Shown: positions 26,625 to 34,893 of the stretch, in pieces
Numbering within the stretch: position 1 is the first letter of the stretch
How the letters are laid out: every line of letters begins with the position of its first letter
Origin: Gemmatimonadota bacterium
GTDB lineage: Bacteria > Gemmatimonadota > Gemmatimonadetes > Gemmatimonadales > Gemmatimonadaceae
Assembly: GCA_023249375.1 (NCBI GenBank)
Contig: JAHFCT010000015.1
Location: 7,040 to 71,039 of the forward strand
Reading direction: 5' to 3'
Length of the DNA stretch: 64,000 bases
Notes under the pieces: generated by a model
The model's input: the letters and a program-made list of their open reading frames with translations, nothing else
Databases searched by the model: none
Told to the model about the DNA's origin: nothing
Position numbers and translations under genes: made by a program

Positions 26625-27382
26625 GCCGTGGCGACGGCGCGCCGTTTGCGGGCTGCCCAGCCCGCGCGGACGATCGCCTTGAGGTCGGGCCAGACCTGCA
26701 CGCGCGTTGGACGTGGGCGGAGGTCGTAGCGCGGCTCGACGGCCACTGCCTCGACCCGGCGCGCGAGCGCCGACGCGCGATGCAGCAACTCCAGGTTGGC
26801 GACGCCCACGGAGCCATCCGTGACGGAAGCGTCGCCGGCGGCGCGCACGAGGTCGCGCACCACGGTGATGCGGAAGAGACGATACGTGCCGAATGGATCG
26901 CCGATGCCCGGCACGGTGAGGTGCGCACGCACTGGCCACAGCCGCGCCGCGCGTCGTGCCCACGTGCCGAGCGTACGGACGGCACTCGGCGCGTTCGCCA
27001 CGGCGGTCGTTTCGGCGACGACGACATCAGCGCCGCCCTCGAAGCGCTTGATCAGCTCCGGGAGGTGCTCCGGCTGGTCGGTGAAGTCGCCCTGCATGAG
27101 CACGACGGCGTCGCGCCGCGGGTACTTGGTACGCTGACCGGCCGCGCGGAACAACGCGTCGACGGCGCGCGCGTAACCGACGCGCCGTTCGCTGCGAATC
27201 ACCGTCAGCGGCAGCACCTTGTGGTACGGCTCCAGGACCGCCGTCGTCTCGTCACTGCTCGCATCATCGAATACGAGGATTTCGTACTCGCGCGAGAAGT
27301 CGCGGAAGACCTTGCGGATACGCCACAACAGGACGCCGATGGTCGGCGCCTCGTTATGCGAGGGGATGCAGATGTAGAGCAC
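26621..27382 (-). CDS. family 2 glycosyltransferase
   Basis: 253 residues. It has the GT2 nucleotide-sugar fold: LYICIPSHNEAPTIGVLL, EILVFDDASSDETTAVLE and the catalytic-base region VVLMQGDFTDQPEHLPELI. There is no obvious C-terminal membrane helix, unlike many dolichyl-phosphate mannose synthase relatives. GTG 27382 is preferred because it gives the normal family start; an ATG at 27427 would add 15 atypical residues. It follows the GT4 gene by 78 bases. It probably transfers a sugar to a lipid or glycan of the envelope. Donor and acceptor are not predictable. Confidence 0.85.
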   Translation of the reverse strand: MLYICIPSHNEAPTIGVLLWRIRKVFRDFSREYEILVFDDASSDETTAVLEPYHKVLPLTVIRSERRVGYARAVDALFRAAGQRTKYPRRDAVVLMQGDFTDQPEHLPELIKRFEGGADVVVAETTAVANAPSAVRTLGTWARRAARLWPVRAHLTVPGIGDPFGTYRLFRITVVRDLVRAAGDASVTDGSVGVANLELLHRASALARRVEAVAVEPRYDLRPRPTRVQVWPDLKAIVRAGWAARKRRAVATA

Positions 27383-27460
27383 GGACGATCGGTAGGGGCC
27401 AGGAGGGCGGAGCCAGAGGGACCGCAACTCCGAAAGCTACCGGAACGGCGGGTCGTGCGT

Positions 27461-28534
27461 CTACGGGGCGTGCCCCGCAGCAGCGGCCTGATGGGCCAGC
27501 ACCTGCTCATACACCGCAGCCGAACCGTTGACCATTCGCTCGACGCTGAACTGCGCGGCGCGCGCTCGGCCGCCCTCGGCCAGACGCCGGCGCAGTGCGT
27601 CATCGGAAACAAGCCGCTCGACCTCGCGCGCGAACGCCGTGACATCACCCGGCGGGGCGAGCAACCCCGACTCCTCGGGCTCGACGAGTTCGGCAAGCCC
27701 GCCGGTCGCGAACGCGACCGGCGGGACGCCGAGCGCCATCGCGTCGATGACGGCGGTGCCGAGTCCCTCGGCGCCGGACGGATGCCACAGCATGTCCACG
27801 CCGGCCATGGCGTCGTGAATGGCATCGACGAAGCCCGCGCGATAGGCGGCGATGCCGCCGAACGTGTCGGCGCCAATGGCAGAGCCGCCGAGCAGGACGA
27901 GCCGCACCCGATCGCGCGTCGCCGGCGCGAGCTTCGCCGCAATCTCCTGCAATTGCTCGACGCCTTTCTCGGCGGTCATCGCGCCAACCACGGCGCAGAG
28001 CAACGTGTCCGCGGGCCAGCCCGCTTCGCGGCGCCAGTCGCGCGGTGTGCCGACGGTGGGCGTCGGCACGCCGGAATAGACGACGGTGCACCGATCGGCG
28101 GCGACGCCTCCGAGCTGCAGCGCCTGGCCGACGGCCTCGCTAATGGCGATGAAATGCGCGACGCGCGAGCCGTACTTCAGGCGTCCCTTGGGCACGAAGG
28201 GCACGCGGCGCGTGACGACGAGCGGAGCCGGCGCGCCGATGAGCGCGCCGAGGGCGATGGCGTGGGCCCGCGCATCGTGGGCATGCACGATGTCGGGACG
28301 CCAACGCGAAAAGATGCGGCGCACGCGGCGCATCGCGATGACATCGAAGTCGATACGCATCGCGACGGCGGCGCTGGCGATGCCCTGTGTCTTCAGGCGG
28401 CCGGCGAGCGGCGAATGGGGTGCGGCGACGACGAGCGGTTCAAACCCGCGTTCGCGCTGGGCCTGCGCCAGGAGAAAGACCTGGCGCTGCCCGCCGCGCC
28501 AATGCCGGCCCGAGTCGAGATGAAGAATGCGCAC
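27461..28534 (-). CDS. family 4 glycosyltransferase
   Basis: 357 residues with a GT-B layout. The N-terminal domain opens MRILHLDSGRHWRGGQRQ and includes PDIVHAHDARAHAIALGAL. The C-terminal domain includes VVGAMTAEKGVEQLQEIA and the donor-binding HPSGAEGLGTAVIDAMALG, equivalent to the EPFGL..EAMA motif of GT4. The start is GTG. The gene leads the run GT4, GT2, DUF3108, unknown. It likely builds a cell-surface glycan or lipid-linked sugar; acceptor unknown. Confidence 0.88.
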   Translation of the reverse strand: MRILHLDSGRHWRGGQRQVFLLAQAQRERGFEPLVVAAPHSPLAGRLKTQGIASAAVAMRIDFDVIAMRRVRRIFSRWRPDIVHAHDARAHAIALGALIGAPAPLVVTRRVPFVPKGRLKYGSRVAHFIAISEAVGQALQLGGVAADRCTVVYSGVPTPTVGTPRDWRREAGWPADTLLCAVVGAMTAEKGVEQLQEIAAKLAPATRDRVRLVLLGGSAIGADTFGGIAAYRAGFVDAIHDAMAGVDMLWHPSGAEGLGTAVIDAMALGVPPVAFATGGLAELVEPEESGLLAPPGDVTAFAREVERLVSDDALRRRLAEGGRARAAQFSVERMVNGSAAVYEQVLAHQAAAAGHAP

Positions 28535-28675
28535 GGGACAAATATGGGGCGGGGAGCGGGGCGTCGGGGGAGGCCGCGCGCGCCGTGCGTGAGGCAGTGG
28601 CGTTGCTGTCCACGGGACAGTCAGTGCAGAAATGCGCCGAGTCGGCCGATAAGCCGGTTAAGGAGGCAGGCCCCC

Positions 28676-29404
28676 ATGATCGTTCCCGACATTCGCCAGC
28701 GGTTGACGCGGAGTGATGCGCAGTTGGTGCTCGCCCTGCTGGGCGATACCGGCGCCGACGCGGCCGCTTCCGCACAGGAAACGCTGCGCGATCAGGGATT
28801 TGATGCGCTGCTCGACAGCCCTCGCCTGCTTTCGGCCGTGATGACCTCACCGCGCGGGGCGTTCGCCTCGCTGCCGCTCTTCCTGTACGTGGTGACGCGT
28901 CACGCCATGCTGCAACAGGGCGAACCGAGCCGCGCGATGGCCGATCTCGTCGGGAGCATCCTGCTGAAGTTCAGCTTCGGGAAGCGCGCCGTGCGGATTG
29001 CCGACGTCGATGACGAGGTGTTCGACACGATGGCGACGCTGCTTGTCGCGTCGCACGGCGGCGATGCGCGGCGGGCCTTCATGGCGCGTGCGCATCTGGG
29101 CAACTACGCACTCTGGCTGAGCGGCATGTTCCCCGATCGCATCGAGCACCTGCGATGGCGCCGCGGCGCGCCGGGCCTCGAATACTTCGAGGAGATGGGA
29201 CGCCGTGGATGGCGCCTTGCCGCCGAGCATCGGCTTGCGGGTGCGCACGGTCTGACGCCGCTGTTCGCCGATGCGGCCGACCGGTTTGACACGCTGCGCA
29301 AGGCGCTCAATCGCGTGAGCGACACGCTGCTGTTCCCACGCGTGCACACGCCGGAGCGGCTGATGCGACAGGTGAAGGACGAGGTGCGCTGGCGGGCCGC
29401 GTAG
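28676..29404 (+). CDS. conserved hypothetical protein, mostly helical
   Basis: 242 residues with a strong AAGGAGG site nine bases before the ATG. No signal peptide or membrane segment is evident. The sequence is rich in Ala, Leu and Arg and reads as helical, with segments such as RLTRSDAQLVLALLGDTG, FLYVVTRHAMLQQGEPSRA, MARAHLGNYALWLSGMFPDR and LFADAADRFDTLRKALNRV. No recognisable catalytic motif was found. It is divergent from the GT4 gene and followed by degenerate 10-bp GC repeats. A cytoplasmic soluble role is inferred; function unknown. Confidence 0.7.
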   Translation: MIVPDIRQRLTRSDAQLVLALLGDTGADAAASAQETLRDQGFDALLDSPRLLSAVMTSPRGAFASLPLFLYVVTRHAMLQQGEPSRAMADLVGSILLKFSFGKRAVRIADVDDEVFDTMATLLVASHGGDARRAFMARAHLGNYALWLSGMFPDRIEHLRWRRGAPGLEYFEEMGRRGWRLAAEHRLAGAHGLTPLFADAADRFDTLRKALNRVSDTLLFPRVHTPERLMRQVKDEVRWRAA

Positions 29405-29450
29405 CGGCGGAGGCGTGGCGGCGCGGCGCGTGTGGAGTCGCGGTTCATGG

Positions 29451-29480
29451 CGGCGCGTGGCGGCGCGTGGCGGTGCGTCG
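29451..29480. repeat. 10-bp tandem repeat downstream of a stop codon
   Basis: Three units of the form CGGCGCGTGG (two exact, one CGGTGCGTCG) follow a looser GC-rich stretch that starts at the stop codon of the upstream hypothetical gene. The whole 109-base spacer between converging genes is this low-complexity sequence. Confidence 0.6.
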
Positions 29481-29513
29481 AGGTGCGGTGCGTGACGTGC
29501 GGCGTTGCGGTGG

Positions 29514-30239
29514 CTACGGACGAACCGCCGCGGCGAAGGCCGAGAAGATCGCGCGGTCCCACGGTTCGGGATCGTCGATGAGCTCTTCGGGATGCCACTG
29601 CACGGCGAGCACCCACCAGTCGTCGGTTGTCTCGACCGCTTCGACCACGCCGTCGATGGCATGCGCGGTGACGCGCAAGCCCGGTGCCACGCGATCGACC
29701 GCCTGGTGATGCAAGGTGTTCACGTCGAACGCCAGCGAAATGGTGGCGCTGGCGAGGCGGGAGCCTTCGGACACGGTGACACCATGCACGCGCTGCTGGC
29801 GCGCGTGGTCGCGCGCATGCTCGAGGCTCCCGGCGTGCTCGGACGCAAGGTCCTGCACGAGCGTGCCGCCGAGTGCGACGTTGAGCAGCTGCATGCCGCG
29901 GCAGATGGCGAGGACGGGGCGCTTGGCATCGCGCGCCGCCTCGACGAGCGCCAGTTCCGTGGCATCGCGCGCGGCGTGCGGCGGCTGCGTGGCGGGATGC
30001 GGCTCGGCGCCGTAGCGCGCCGGATCCACGTCCTCGCCGCCCGAGAGGACGACGCCGGCGACAGCCGCCATGAGGGTGCTGGCTTCGCTGCGCGAGAGGG
30101 TCGGCGGCACGATGAGCGGGACGAGGCCCGCGGACTGAATGGCGCGCACATACGCGCTGTTGACGCGGACGCGTTCATTGGCGCCCGGGCGGGACGGCAG
30201 CTTGGACGACGCGGAGAGAGCGACGAGCGGGCGAGACAT
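29514..30239 (-). CDS. class I glutamine amidotransferase, PuuD-like gamma-glutamyl hydrolase (C26)
   Basis: 241 residues. The catalytic triad of the C26 family is visible: Cys113 in LAICRGMQLLN, and His216 and Glu218 in VQWHPEEL. SGGEDVDPARYG and QLLNVALGGTLVQDL are typical of gamma-glutamyl-gamma-aminobutyrate hydrolase PuuD. No other putrescine-degradation gene is nearby, so the true substrate (gamma-glutamyl-GABA or another gamma-glutamyl amide) is open. ATG 30239 gives MSRPLVALSASSK; an upstream ATG adds only two residues. Confidence 0.85.
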   Translation of the reverse strand: MSRPLVALSASSKLPSRPGANERVRVNSAYVRAIQSAGLVPLIVPPTLSRSEASTLMAAVAGVVLSGGEDVDPARYGAEPHPATQPPHAARDATELALVEAARDAKRPVLAICRGMQLLNVALGGTLVQDLASEHAGSLEHARDHARQQRVHGVTVSEGSRLASATISLAFDVNTLHHQAVDRVAPGLRVTAHAIDGVVEAVETTDDWWVLAVQWHPEELIDDPEPWDRAIFSAFAAAVRP

Positions 30240-30330
30240 GCACAACCGGCCGAAGAGTGTGCGTTGAAAGCTACGGTCGGGCGCACGCGGCGTCAGGCGC
30301 GGTGCGGCGGCCGCCGTGCAGCGGCCACAC

Positions 30331-30666
30331 TCAGACCGCTCCCTCCTCCATCATCGCGAGCATGGCCGCCTCGGCGTCCGCTTCCTTGCGTTTGTGGAAG
30401 GCGGTGATCTCGGTGGCGAGCGCGTGGAACGCCTGACTGAGCGTGAGGTCGCAGACCGCGCGCCGGTGCGCCGAGACGTCGACGCCCTCGGGCGGCGGCA
30501 GCAGCATGAGGAGTTCAAAGACCGAGATGCCGCCGCGCCGGGCCAGGACGTGCACCGTGGCGCCATGTCCGCGTGCCAGCACGTCGGCGAGCGGGGCGAC
30601 GAGATCGCGCGGCACGCTGCCGCCTTCTCGCAACGGGAAGCTCGTGACGTCTGCTGAACCTGGCAT
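30331..30666 (-). CDS. small conserved hypothetical protein
   Basis: 111 residues starting MPGSADVTSFPLREGGSV. It has an alpha/beta middle (VHVLARRGGISVFELLMLL) and a helical C-terminal half (LSQAFHALATEITAFHKRKE) ending in a short acidic, methionine-rich tail. No signal peptide, membrane helix or known motif is seen. It is preceded by a 270-base region with direct and inverted repeats and is divergent from a coiled-coil protein gene. The coding bias looks real. Function unknown. Confidence 0.55.
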   Translation of the reverse strand: MPGSADVTSFPLREGGSVPRDLVAPLADVLARGHGATVHVLARRGGISVFELLMLLPPPEGVDVSAHRRAVCDLTLSQAFHALATEITAFHKRKEADAEAAMLAMMEEGAV

Positions 30667-30756
30667 GTGCGGAGTTGGGCGCTGCTGGAGGAAGTGCGGG
30701 TCGCGGACGCGACAGGCATCTCTGAGTATCGGTCGATGGCCGGCGAAGGTGATACA

Positions 30757-30829
30757 ATACGCCGACCCTGAACGGCGGAACCGCGTCGCCGCCACGGCGC
30801 GGAATGGCGGAACCGCGGCGACGGCGTAT
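30757..30829. repeat. inverted repeat enclosing a 12-bp direct repeat
   Basis: ATACGCCG (30757) and CGGCGTAT (30822) bracket two copies of GGCGGAACCGCG at 30774 and 30806. The unit lies in the 270-base spacer between divergent genes (30667-30936), where nothing else is recognised. It may be an operator or a small structured RNA. Confidence 0.45.
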
Positions 30830-30936
30830 CGTAAGGTGAAGTGCGGCGCGGGTTGGCCGCGCGCACCGAGTCTTTCCACGCCGCGGCGCTCAGACGGCCG
30901 GCGCCACGGTGCCACGACTTTCCTCGAGTCTCTCTT

Positions 30937-31515
30937 GTGTTCGAATCGCTGAAATCCACCATCGAAGACCTGCTGGGCGGCCGCGTGCATCCAGGCGACC
31001 GGCGCGCCGTCATCAACGACATGAAGCAGGCGCTGGTCATGGCGAAGCTCGGCGTCGAGGACCTCGAGCAGGGGGTCGCGATTACCAGGAAGAAGCTGGA
31101 CGCGGAGCGGCAGGGGCTGGACACCGTGATGCGCCGCAAGGGCCTGGCCGCTGGCATCAATGACGCGGAGACGGTGGCGATCGCCGAGAAATACGAAGGG
31201 CAGCATCGCGAAAAGATCGCGGTGCTGGAGCGCAAGCTCGAGGCGCAGGAGGCCGAGGCGTCGATTGCGCGGCGCGACTACGACGAGATGCTGACGCAGC
31301 TCAAGGCGGCGTCAGCGGGCGCGGGGAGCGTGGGCGCGGGCGCCGCGCCGCCGGGGACGTCGCGTGGGCCGACGGACGCCGAGCTCGGGCTGCCGGATGA
31401 CGGCGCGCTCAACGCCGAGCTCGACTCGATGCACCGGCAGCGCGCGCGCGAAGCCAAGGACGCCGATGCCGATGCGCGACTCGAAGAGCTGAAGCGGCGG
31501 ATGGGCCAGCCGTAG
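30937..31515 (+). CDS. coiled-coil protein, weakly PspA/IM30-like
   Basis: 192 residues from GTG 30937 (VFESLKSTIEDLLGG). The middle (about 40-135) is a long charged helix with heptad character, for example QGVAITRKKLDAERQGLD and HREKIAVLERKLEAQEAEA. A flexible Gly/Ala/Pro segment and a short charged helix end the protein. Architecture and length recall PspA/IM30-type proteins, but no diagnostic motif is present and the similarity may be only that of coiled coils. An 8-bp tandem repeat follows the stop. Function unknown. Confidence 0.6.
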   Translation: MFESLKSTIEDLLGGRVHPGDRRAVINDMKQALVMAKLGVEDLEQGVAITRKKLDAERQGLDTVMRRKGLAAGINDAETVAIAEKYEGQHREKIAVLERKLEAQEAEASIARRDYDEMLTQLKAASAGAGSVGAGAAPPGTSRGPTDAELGLPDDGALNAELDSMHRQRAREAKDADADARLEELKRRMGQP

Positions 31516-31534
31516 GGCCGACGCCGAATGCGGA

Positions 31535-31566
31535 GGTGCCGCGGTACCGCGGTGCCACAGTGCCGC
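31535..31566. repeat. 8-bp tandem repeat downstream of a stop codon
   Basis: Four octanucleotide units (GGTGCCGC, GGTACCGC, GGTGCCAC, AGTGCCGC) start 20 bases after the stop of the coiled-coil gene and include the perfect 14-bp palindrome CCGCGGTACCGCGG at 31539-31552. The rest of this 184-base spacer holds only a ribosome site for the next gene. Confidence 0.65.
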
Positions 31567-31699
31567 GATGCGTGCGTCAGCGCCCGTTTGACGAACGGCG
31601 CCCGATCGGCTACATAAAGCCATCCGCGCAGGCCACGATTTTCCGGGCCCGCGGCGATCTCACGAATCAACGCCCTTCCCAATTTTCTGGAGAAGACGC

Positions 31700-33208
31700 A
31701 TGAGTGGTGCAGCCGATACGAACCGGGACGGCACCGTCCTGCCCGAGTTCAAGCAGGTGATGGGGCATCCGCAGCCCCTGTGGATGTTGTTCATGTCGGA
31801 GTTCTGGGAGCGCTTTGCGTTCTACGGCATCCGGTGGGCGCTGGTGCTCTACATCGTCGCGCAGTTCCACAGCGGTTCGGCGACGGGGCAGGCCGCCGCC
31901 AACCTGACGTATGGGTCGTACCTGGCGCTGGTCTATGCGGTCGCGATCTTCGGCGGCTACGTCGCCGACAAGGTGATCGGCTACCAGCGCTCGATCCTGA
32001 CGGGTGCGGTGTTCATGGCGGCGGGCCTGTTCATGATCACGCTCCCGAACCAGATGCTGTTCAATCTCGGCCTGTCGACCATCGTGGTAGGCAACGGGCT
32101 GTTCAAGCCGAACATCTCGACGATCGTCGGCAAGTGCTACTCGGCGGGCGACGAACGGCGCGATTCAGGCTTCACGATCTTCTACATGGGCATCAACGCC
32201 GGTGCGTTCCTGTCGCCGCTCCTGACGAGCTGGCTGGCGGAGAACCTGTTTGGCACCGATGCCATGCCCTCGTACAAGGTCGTCTTCCTCACGGCCAGCG
32301 TCGGCATGCTGATCAGCCTGTTCTGGTTCTACTTCGGCCGTCGCGCCCTGCAGGGCATCGGCGCGCCGCAGGCCGACCAGCAGAACCGGATGCGCGTGGT
32401 CTACGTGGCGATTGGCGGCATCATTGCCGTGCCGATCATCTACTCGCTGCTCTCGCTGGGCGGGACGAAGCTGCAGTACGTGCTGTCGGTGATGTTCGTG
32501 GGCCTGTGCGTCATGCTGATGGTCGAGGGCATCAAGGACGGCGCGGTGGCGCGCGACAAGACGATCGCCATGCTGCTGATCTTCACGTTCAACATCATGT
32601 TCTGGATGTTCTTCGAGCAGGCGGGCAGCTCGTTCACCTTCCTCGCCGACCAAATCGTGAATCGCCAGTTCGGGAGCTGGACGTTCCCGACCGGCTGGTT
32701 CCAGAGCGTGAACGCGGTGGCCATCATCATCTTTGCGCCGATCGTCGCATGGGTGTGGGTGGCGCTGTCGAAGATGAAGATGAACCCGTCCATTCCGAGG
32801 AAGTTCGGGCTTGGCCTGCTGTTCAATGGCCTCGCGTTCCTCCTGCTCATGTTTGCGCTGTCGAGCCTGATAGGCGCCGACAACAAGATTCCGTTCTGGA
32901 CGCTGGTGGCGGTCTACCTCATCCAGTCGGTGGGCGAACTGTGCCTCTCCCCGATCGGTCTCTCGATGGTGACCAAGCTCGCGCCGGTGCGCCTGGTGGG
33001 CCTCGGCATGGGCGGCTGGTTCCTGTCGACGGGAATTGGCAACAACCTGTCGGGCATCTTCGCCAGCAGAGTGAGCGGCGAGACGGGCATGACGACGGCG
33101 TCGGCGCTGAGCGGTTACACGTTCGGTTTCTGGGCGCTGACGGCGGCCGGAATAGTGCTCTTCCTCATTGCGCCGCGGGTGCAGAAGCTGATGCACGGGG
33201 TGAAGTAA
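31700..33208 (+). CDS. POT/PTR2-family proton-coupled oligopeptide symporter
   Basis: 502 residues with 12-14 hydrophobic segments. The family ExxER motif is present as SEFWERFAFYGIRW in helix 1, followed by FGGYVADKVIGYQRSI and the PTR2 signature region NGLFKPNISTIVGKCY. The conserved C-terminal segment SVGELCLSPIGLSMVTKLAP is also typical. It imports di- and tripeptides with protons across the inner membrane. GGAGAAG lies a few bases upstream of the ATG. It converges with a peptide ABC transporter operon across a hairpin terminator, so two peptide uptake systems lie side by side. Confidence 0.93.
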   Translation: MSGAADTNRDGTVLPEFKQVMGHPQPLWMLFMSEFWERFAFYGIRWALVLYIVAQFHSGSATGQAAANLTYGSYLALVYAVAIFGGYVADKVIGYQRSILTGAVFMAAGLFMITLPNQMLFNLGLSTIVVGNGLFKPNISTIVGKCYSAGDERRDSGFTIFYMGINAGAFLSPLLTSWLAENLFGTDAMPSYKVVFLTASVGMLISLFWFYFGRRALQGIGAPQADQQNRMRVVYVAIGGIIAVPIIYSLLSLGGTKLQYVLSVMFVGLCVMLMVEGIKDGAVARDKTIAMLLIFTFNIMFWMFFEQAGSSFTFLADQIVNRQFGSWTFPTGWFQSVNAVAIIIFAPIVAWVWVALSKMKMNPSIPRKFGLGLLFNGLAFLLLMFALSSLIGADNKIPFWTLVAVYLIQSVGELCLSPIGLSMVTKLAPVRLVGLGMGGWFLSTGIGNNLSGIFASRVSGETGMTTASALSGYTFGFWALTAAGIVLFLIAPRVQKLMHGVK

Positions 33209-33212
33209 CTGC

Positions 33213-33254
33213 AGATGGTAGATGGGAGATGGTAGATGGCAGAGGGCAGAGAGT
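33213..33254. repeat. AGATGGN heptanucleotide tandem repeat, six units
   Basis: Six 7-bp units (agatggt, agatggg, agatggt, agatggc, agagggc, agagagt) begin four bases after the POT stop codon. This is the best copy of the family also seen at 19771 and 21119. Confidence 0.85.
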
Positions 33255-33268
33255 GCTCGGCAGTAAGC

Positions 33269-33295
33269 GAACGGCGGCCTTCCCGGCCGCCGTTC
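33269..33295. terminator. bidirectional hairpin terminator
   Basis: A perfect 11-bp stem (GAACGGCGGCC / GGCCGCCGTTC) with a five-base loop lies between the converging POT gene and peptide ABC operon, 60 bases after one stop and 48 from the other. TTCTGCAATTG follows on the plus strand. Confidence 0.75.
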
Positions 33296-33343
33296 TGCAA
33301 TTGCTCGCGAGCGGAAATGCGCGGCGACGTTAGTGGCCGCTGC

Positions 33344-34108
33344 CTACCACGGAATCCTGGGAATCGCGGCGAGCAGCGCCTGCGCGGCGGGCGACGCCGG
33401 TGCGCTGAACAGCTGGTGCGTGGGTGCACACTCCACAATGCGGCCCTGATGCATCACCGCAACGCGCGTGGCGATGCGCTCGACGACGGCGAGGTCGTGC
33501 GCGATGAAGAGGTAGGTGAGTGCGCGGCGCGCCTGCAGCTCCGCCAGCAGGTCGAGCACCTGCTGGCGCACGAGCACATCCAGCGCCGAGACGGCCTCGT
33601 CGAGCACGAGGAACTCGGGCTCCACCGCCAGCGCGCGTGCGATGGCGATGCGCTGCCGTTCGCCACCCGAGAACTCGTGCGGGAATCGGCTGGCATCGCT
33701 CGCCGACAAACCGACTTCCTCGAGCAGATGCGCGACACGCAGGTCGCCGCTGGGGCGCTGAAGCAACGCGTGGATGTCGATGCCCTCGCGTACGATGTCG
33801 CCGACGCGCATGCGGGGATCGAGCGACGCCTTCGGATCCTGAAAGACCACCTGCGCGCGGCGGCGGAACTGCCGCAGCGCATCCCCCGTGAGCGCGAGGA
33901 CGTCAGCGCCGTCAAAGTGCACGCGCCCAGCCGCCGGCGCGACGAGCCGCAGAATGGCGCGGCCGAGGCTGGTCTTGCCGCTGCCCGACTCACCAACCAG
34001 CGCGAACGTCTCGCCGCGCTCAATGTCGAACGACACGCCGTCGACGGCGCGTGCGGCGGCTGCCGGGTACTCGACGACGAGGTCGCGAACCTCGAGCAGC
34101 GCGGTCAT
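33344..34108 (-). CDS. peptide ABC transporter ATPase (DppF/OppF type)
   Basis: 254 residues. Walker A GESGSGKTSLGRA, Q-loop VVFQDPKASLDPRM, signature FSGGERQRIAIARAL, Walker B LVLDEAVSALD and the H-loop in FIAHDLAVVERIA are all intact. The FQDP..SLDPR motif is characteristic of the OppF/DppF branch. It hydrolyses ATP at the cytoplasmic face together with the partner ATPase encoded upstream, with which it overlaps by ATGA. The C-terminal oligopeptide-transporter extension of this branch is short here. It is last of the five-gene transporter operon. Confidence 0.93.
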   Translation of the reverse strand: MTALLEVRDLVVEYPAAAARAVDGVSFDIERGETFALVGESGSGKTSLGRAILRLVAPAAGRVHFDGADVLALTGDALRQFRRRAQVVFQDPKASLDPRMRVGDIVREGIDIHALLQRPSGDLRVAHLLEEVGLSASDASRFPHEFSGGERQRIAIARALAVEPEFLVLDEAVSALDVLVRQQVLDLLAELQARRALTYLFIAHDLAVVERIATRVAVMHQGRIVECAPTHQLFSAPASPAAQALLAAIPRIPW

Positions 34109-34893
34109 GCGCCGCGGCCGGCGGGACGCACCGCGTCGACGAGCGCGCGCGCCTGCGGATGCTCGGGGGCGGCAAGCAGCTGCGGCGTGGCGGTATCCTC
34201 CACCACGCGCCCGTCATGCAGCACCATCGTGCGCGAGCAGGTGGTGGCGATGACGCCGAGGTCGTGGCTGACGAGCAGCATGGCCATGCCGCGCTCGCGC
34301 TGCAGCGTGCGCAGCAGCTGAAGCACCTGGGCCTGCACCGTGACATCAAGCGCCGACGTCGGTTCATCGGCGACGAGCAGGGCGGGGTCGAGCAGCAGCG
34401 CCATGGCGAGGAGCACGCGCTGGCGTTCCCCGCCGGAGAGTTCGTGCGGATAACGCAGCGCGCGCGTTCCCGCATCGGTCAGTCCGGCGCGGTGCAGCAT
34501 GTCGACGGCGCCGCGCATCGCCTTCTGGGCGTCGCGTTCGCCATGGGCGCGCGCCACCTCGGCCACCTGCGCGCCGACGCGCTGTCGCGGGTTGAGCGCG
34601 GTCAGCGGTTCCTGAAAGACCATCGAGATCCGGCGGCCTCGCAGATTGCGGCGCGCGCCAGCCGCGCGCTCGAGCATGTTGTACCCGTCGAAGACGACAC
34701 GCCCACGCGTTTCCAGCGATTGCGGCAGCAGCCCAAGCAGCGACAGGGCCAGCGATGTCTTGCCGCTGCCGCTCGCGCCGAGCACGCCCACGGTCTCGCC
34801 GTCGCTCACGGCAAACGAGACGTCGTCGAGAATCGGCGCGCTTCGCCCCCCGCTGCCGATGTGCAGCCGCTCCACCGAGAGCAGGGCGGTCAT
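34105..34893 (-). CDS. peptide ABC transporter ATPase (DppD/OppD type)
   Basis: 262 residues. Walker A GASGSGKTSLALSLL, Q-loop MVFQEPLTALNPRQRVGAQ, signature ELSGGERQRVLLAMAL, Walker B LLVADEPTSALD and H-loop VSHDLGVIATT are intact. The FQEP...LNP motif identifies the OppD/DppD branch. The cysteine-rich C-terminal extension found in some members is absent. It overlaps both neighbours by ATGA, consistent with stoichiometric synthesis of the two ATPases. Confidence 0.93.
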   Translation of the reverse strand: MTALLSVERLHIGSGGRSAPILDDVSFAVSDGETVGVLGASGSGKTSLALSLLGLLPQSLETRGRVVFDGYNMLERAAGARRNLRGRRISMVFQEPLTALNPRQRVGAQVAEVARAHGERDAQKAMRGAVDMLHRAGLTDAGTRALRYPHELSGGERQRVLLAMALLLDPALLVADEPTSALDVTVQAQVLQLLRTLQRERGMAMLLVSHDLGVIATTCSRTMVLHDGRVVEDTATPQLLAAPEHPQARALVDAVRPAGRGA

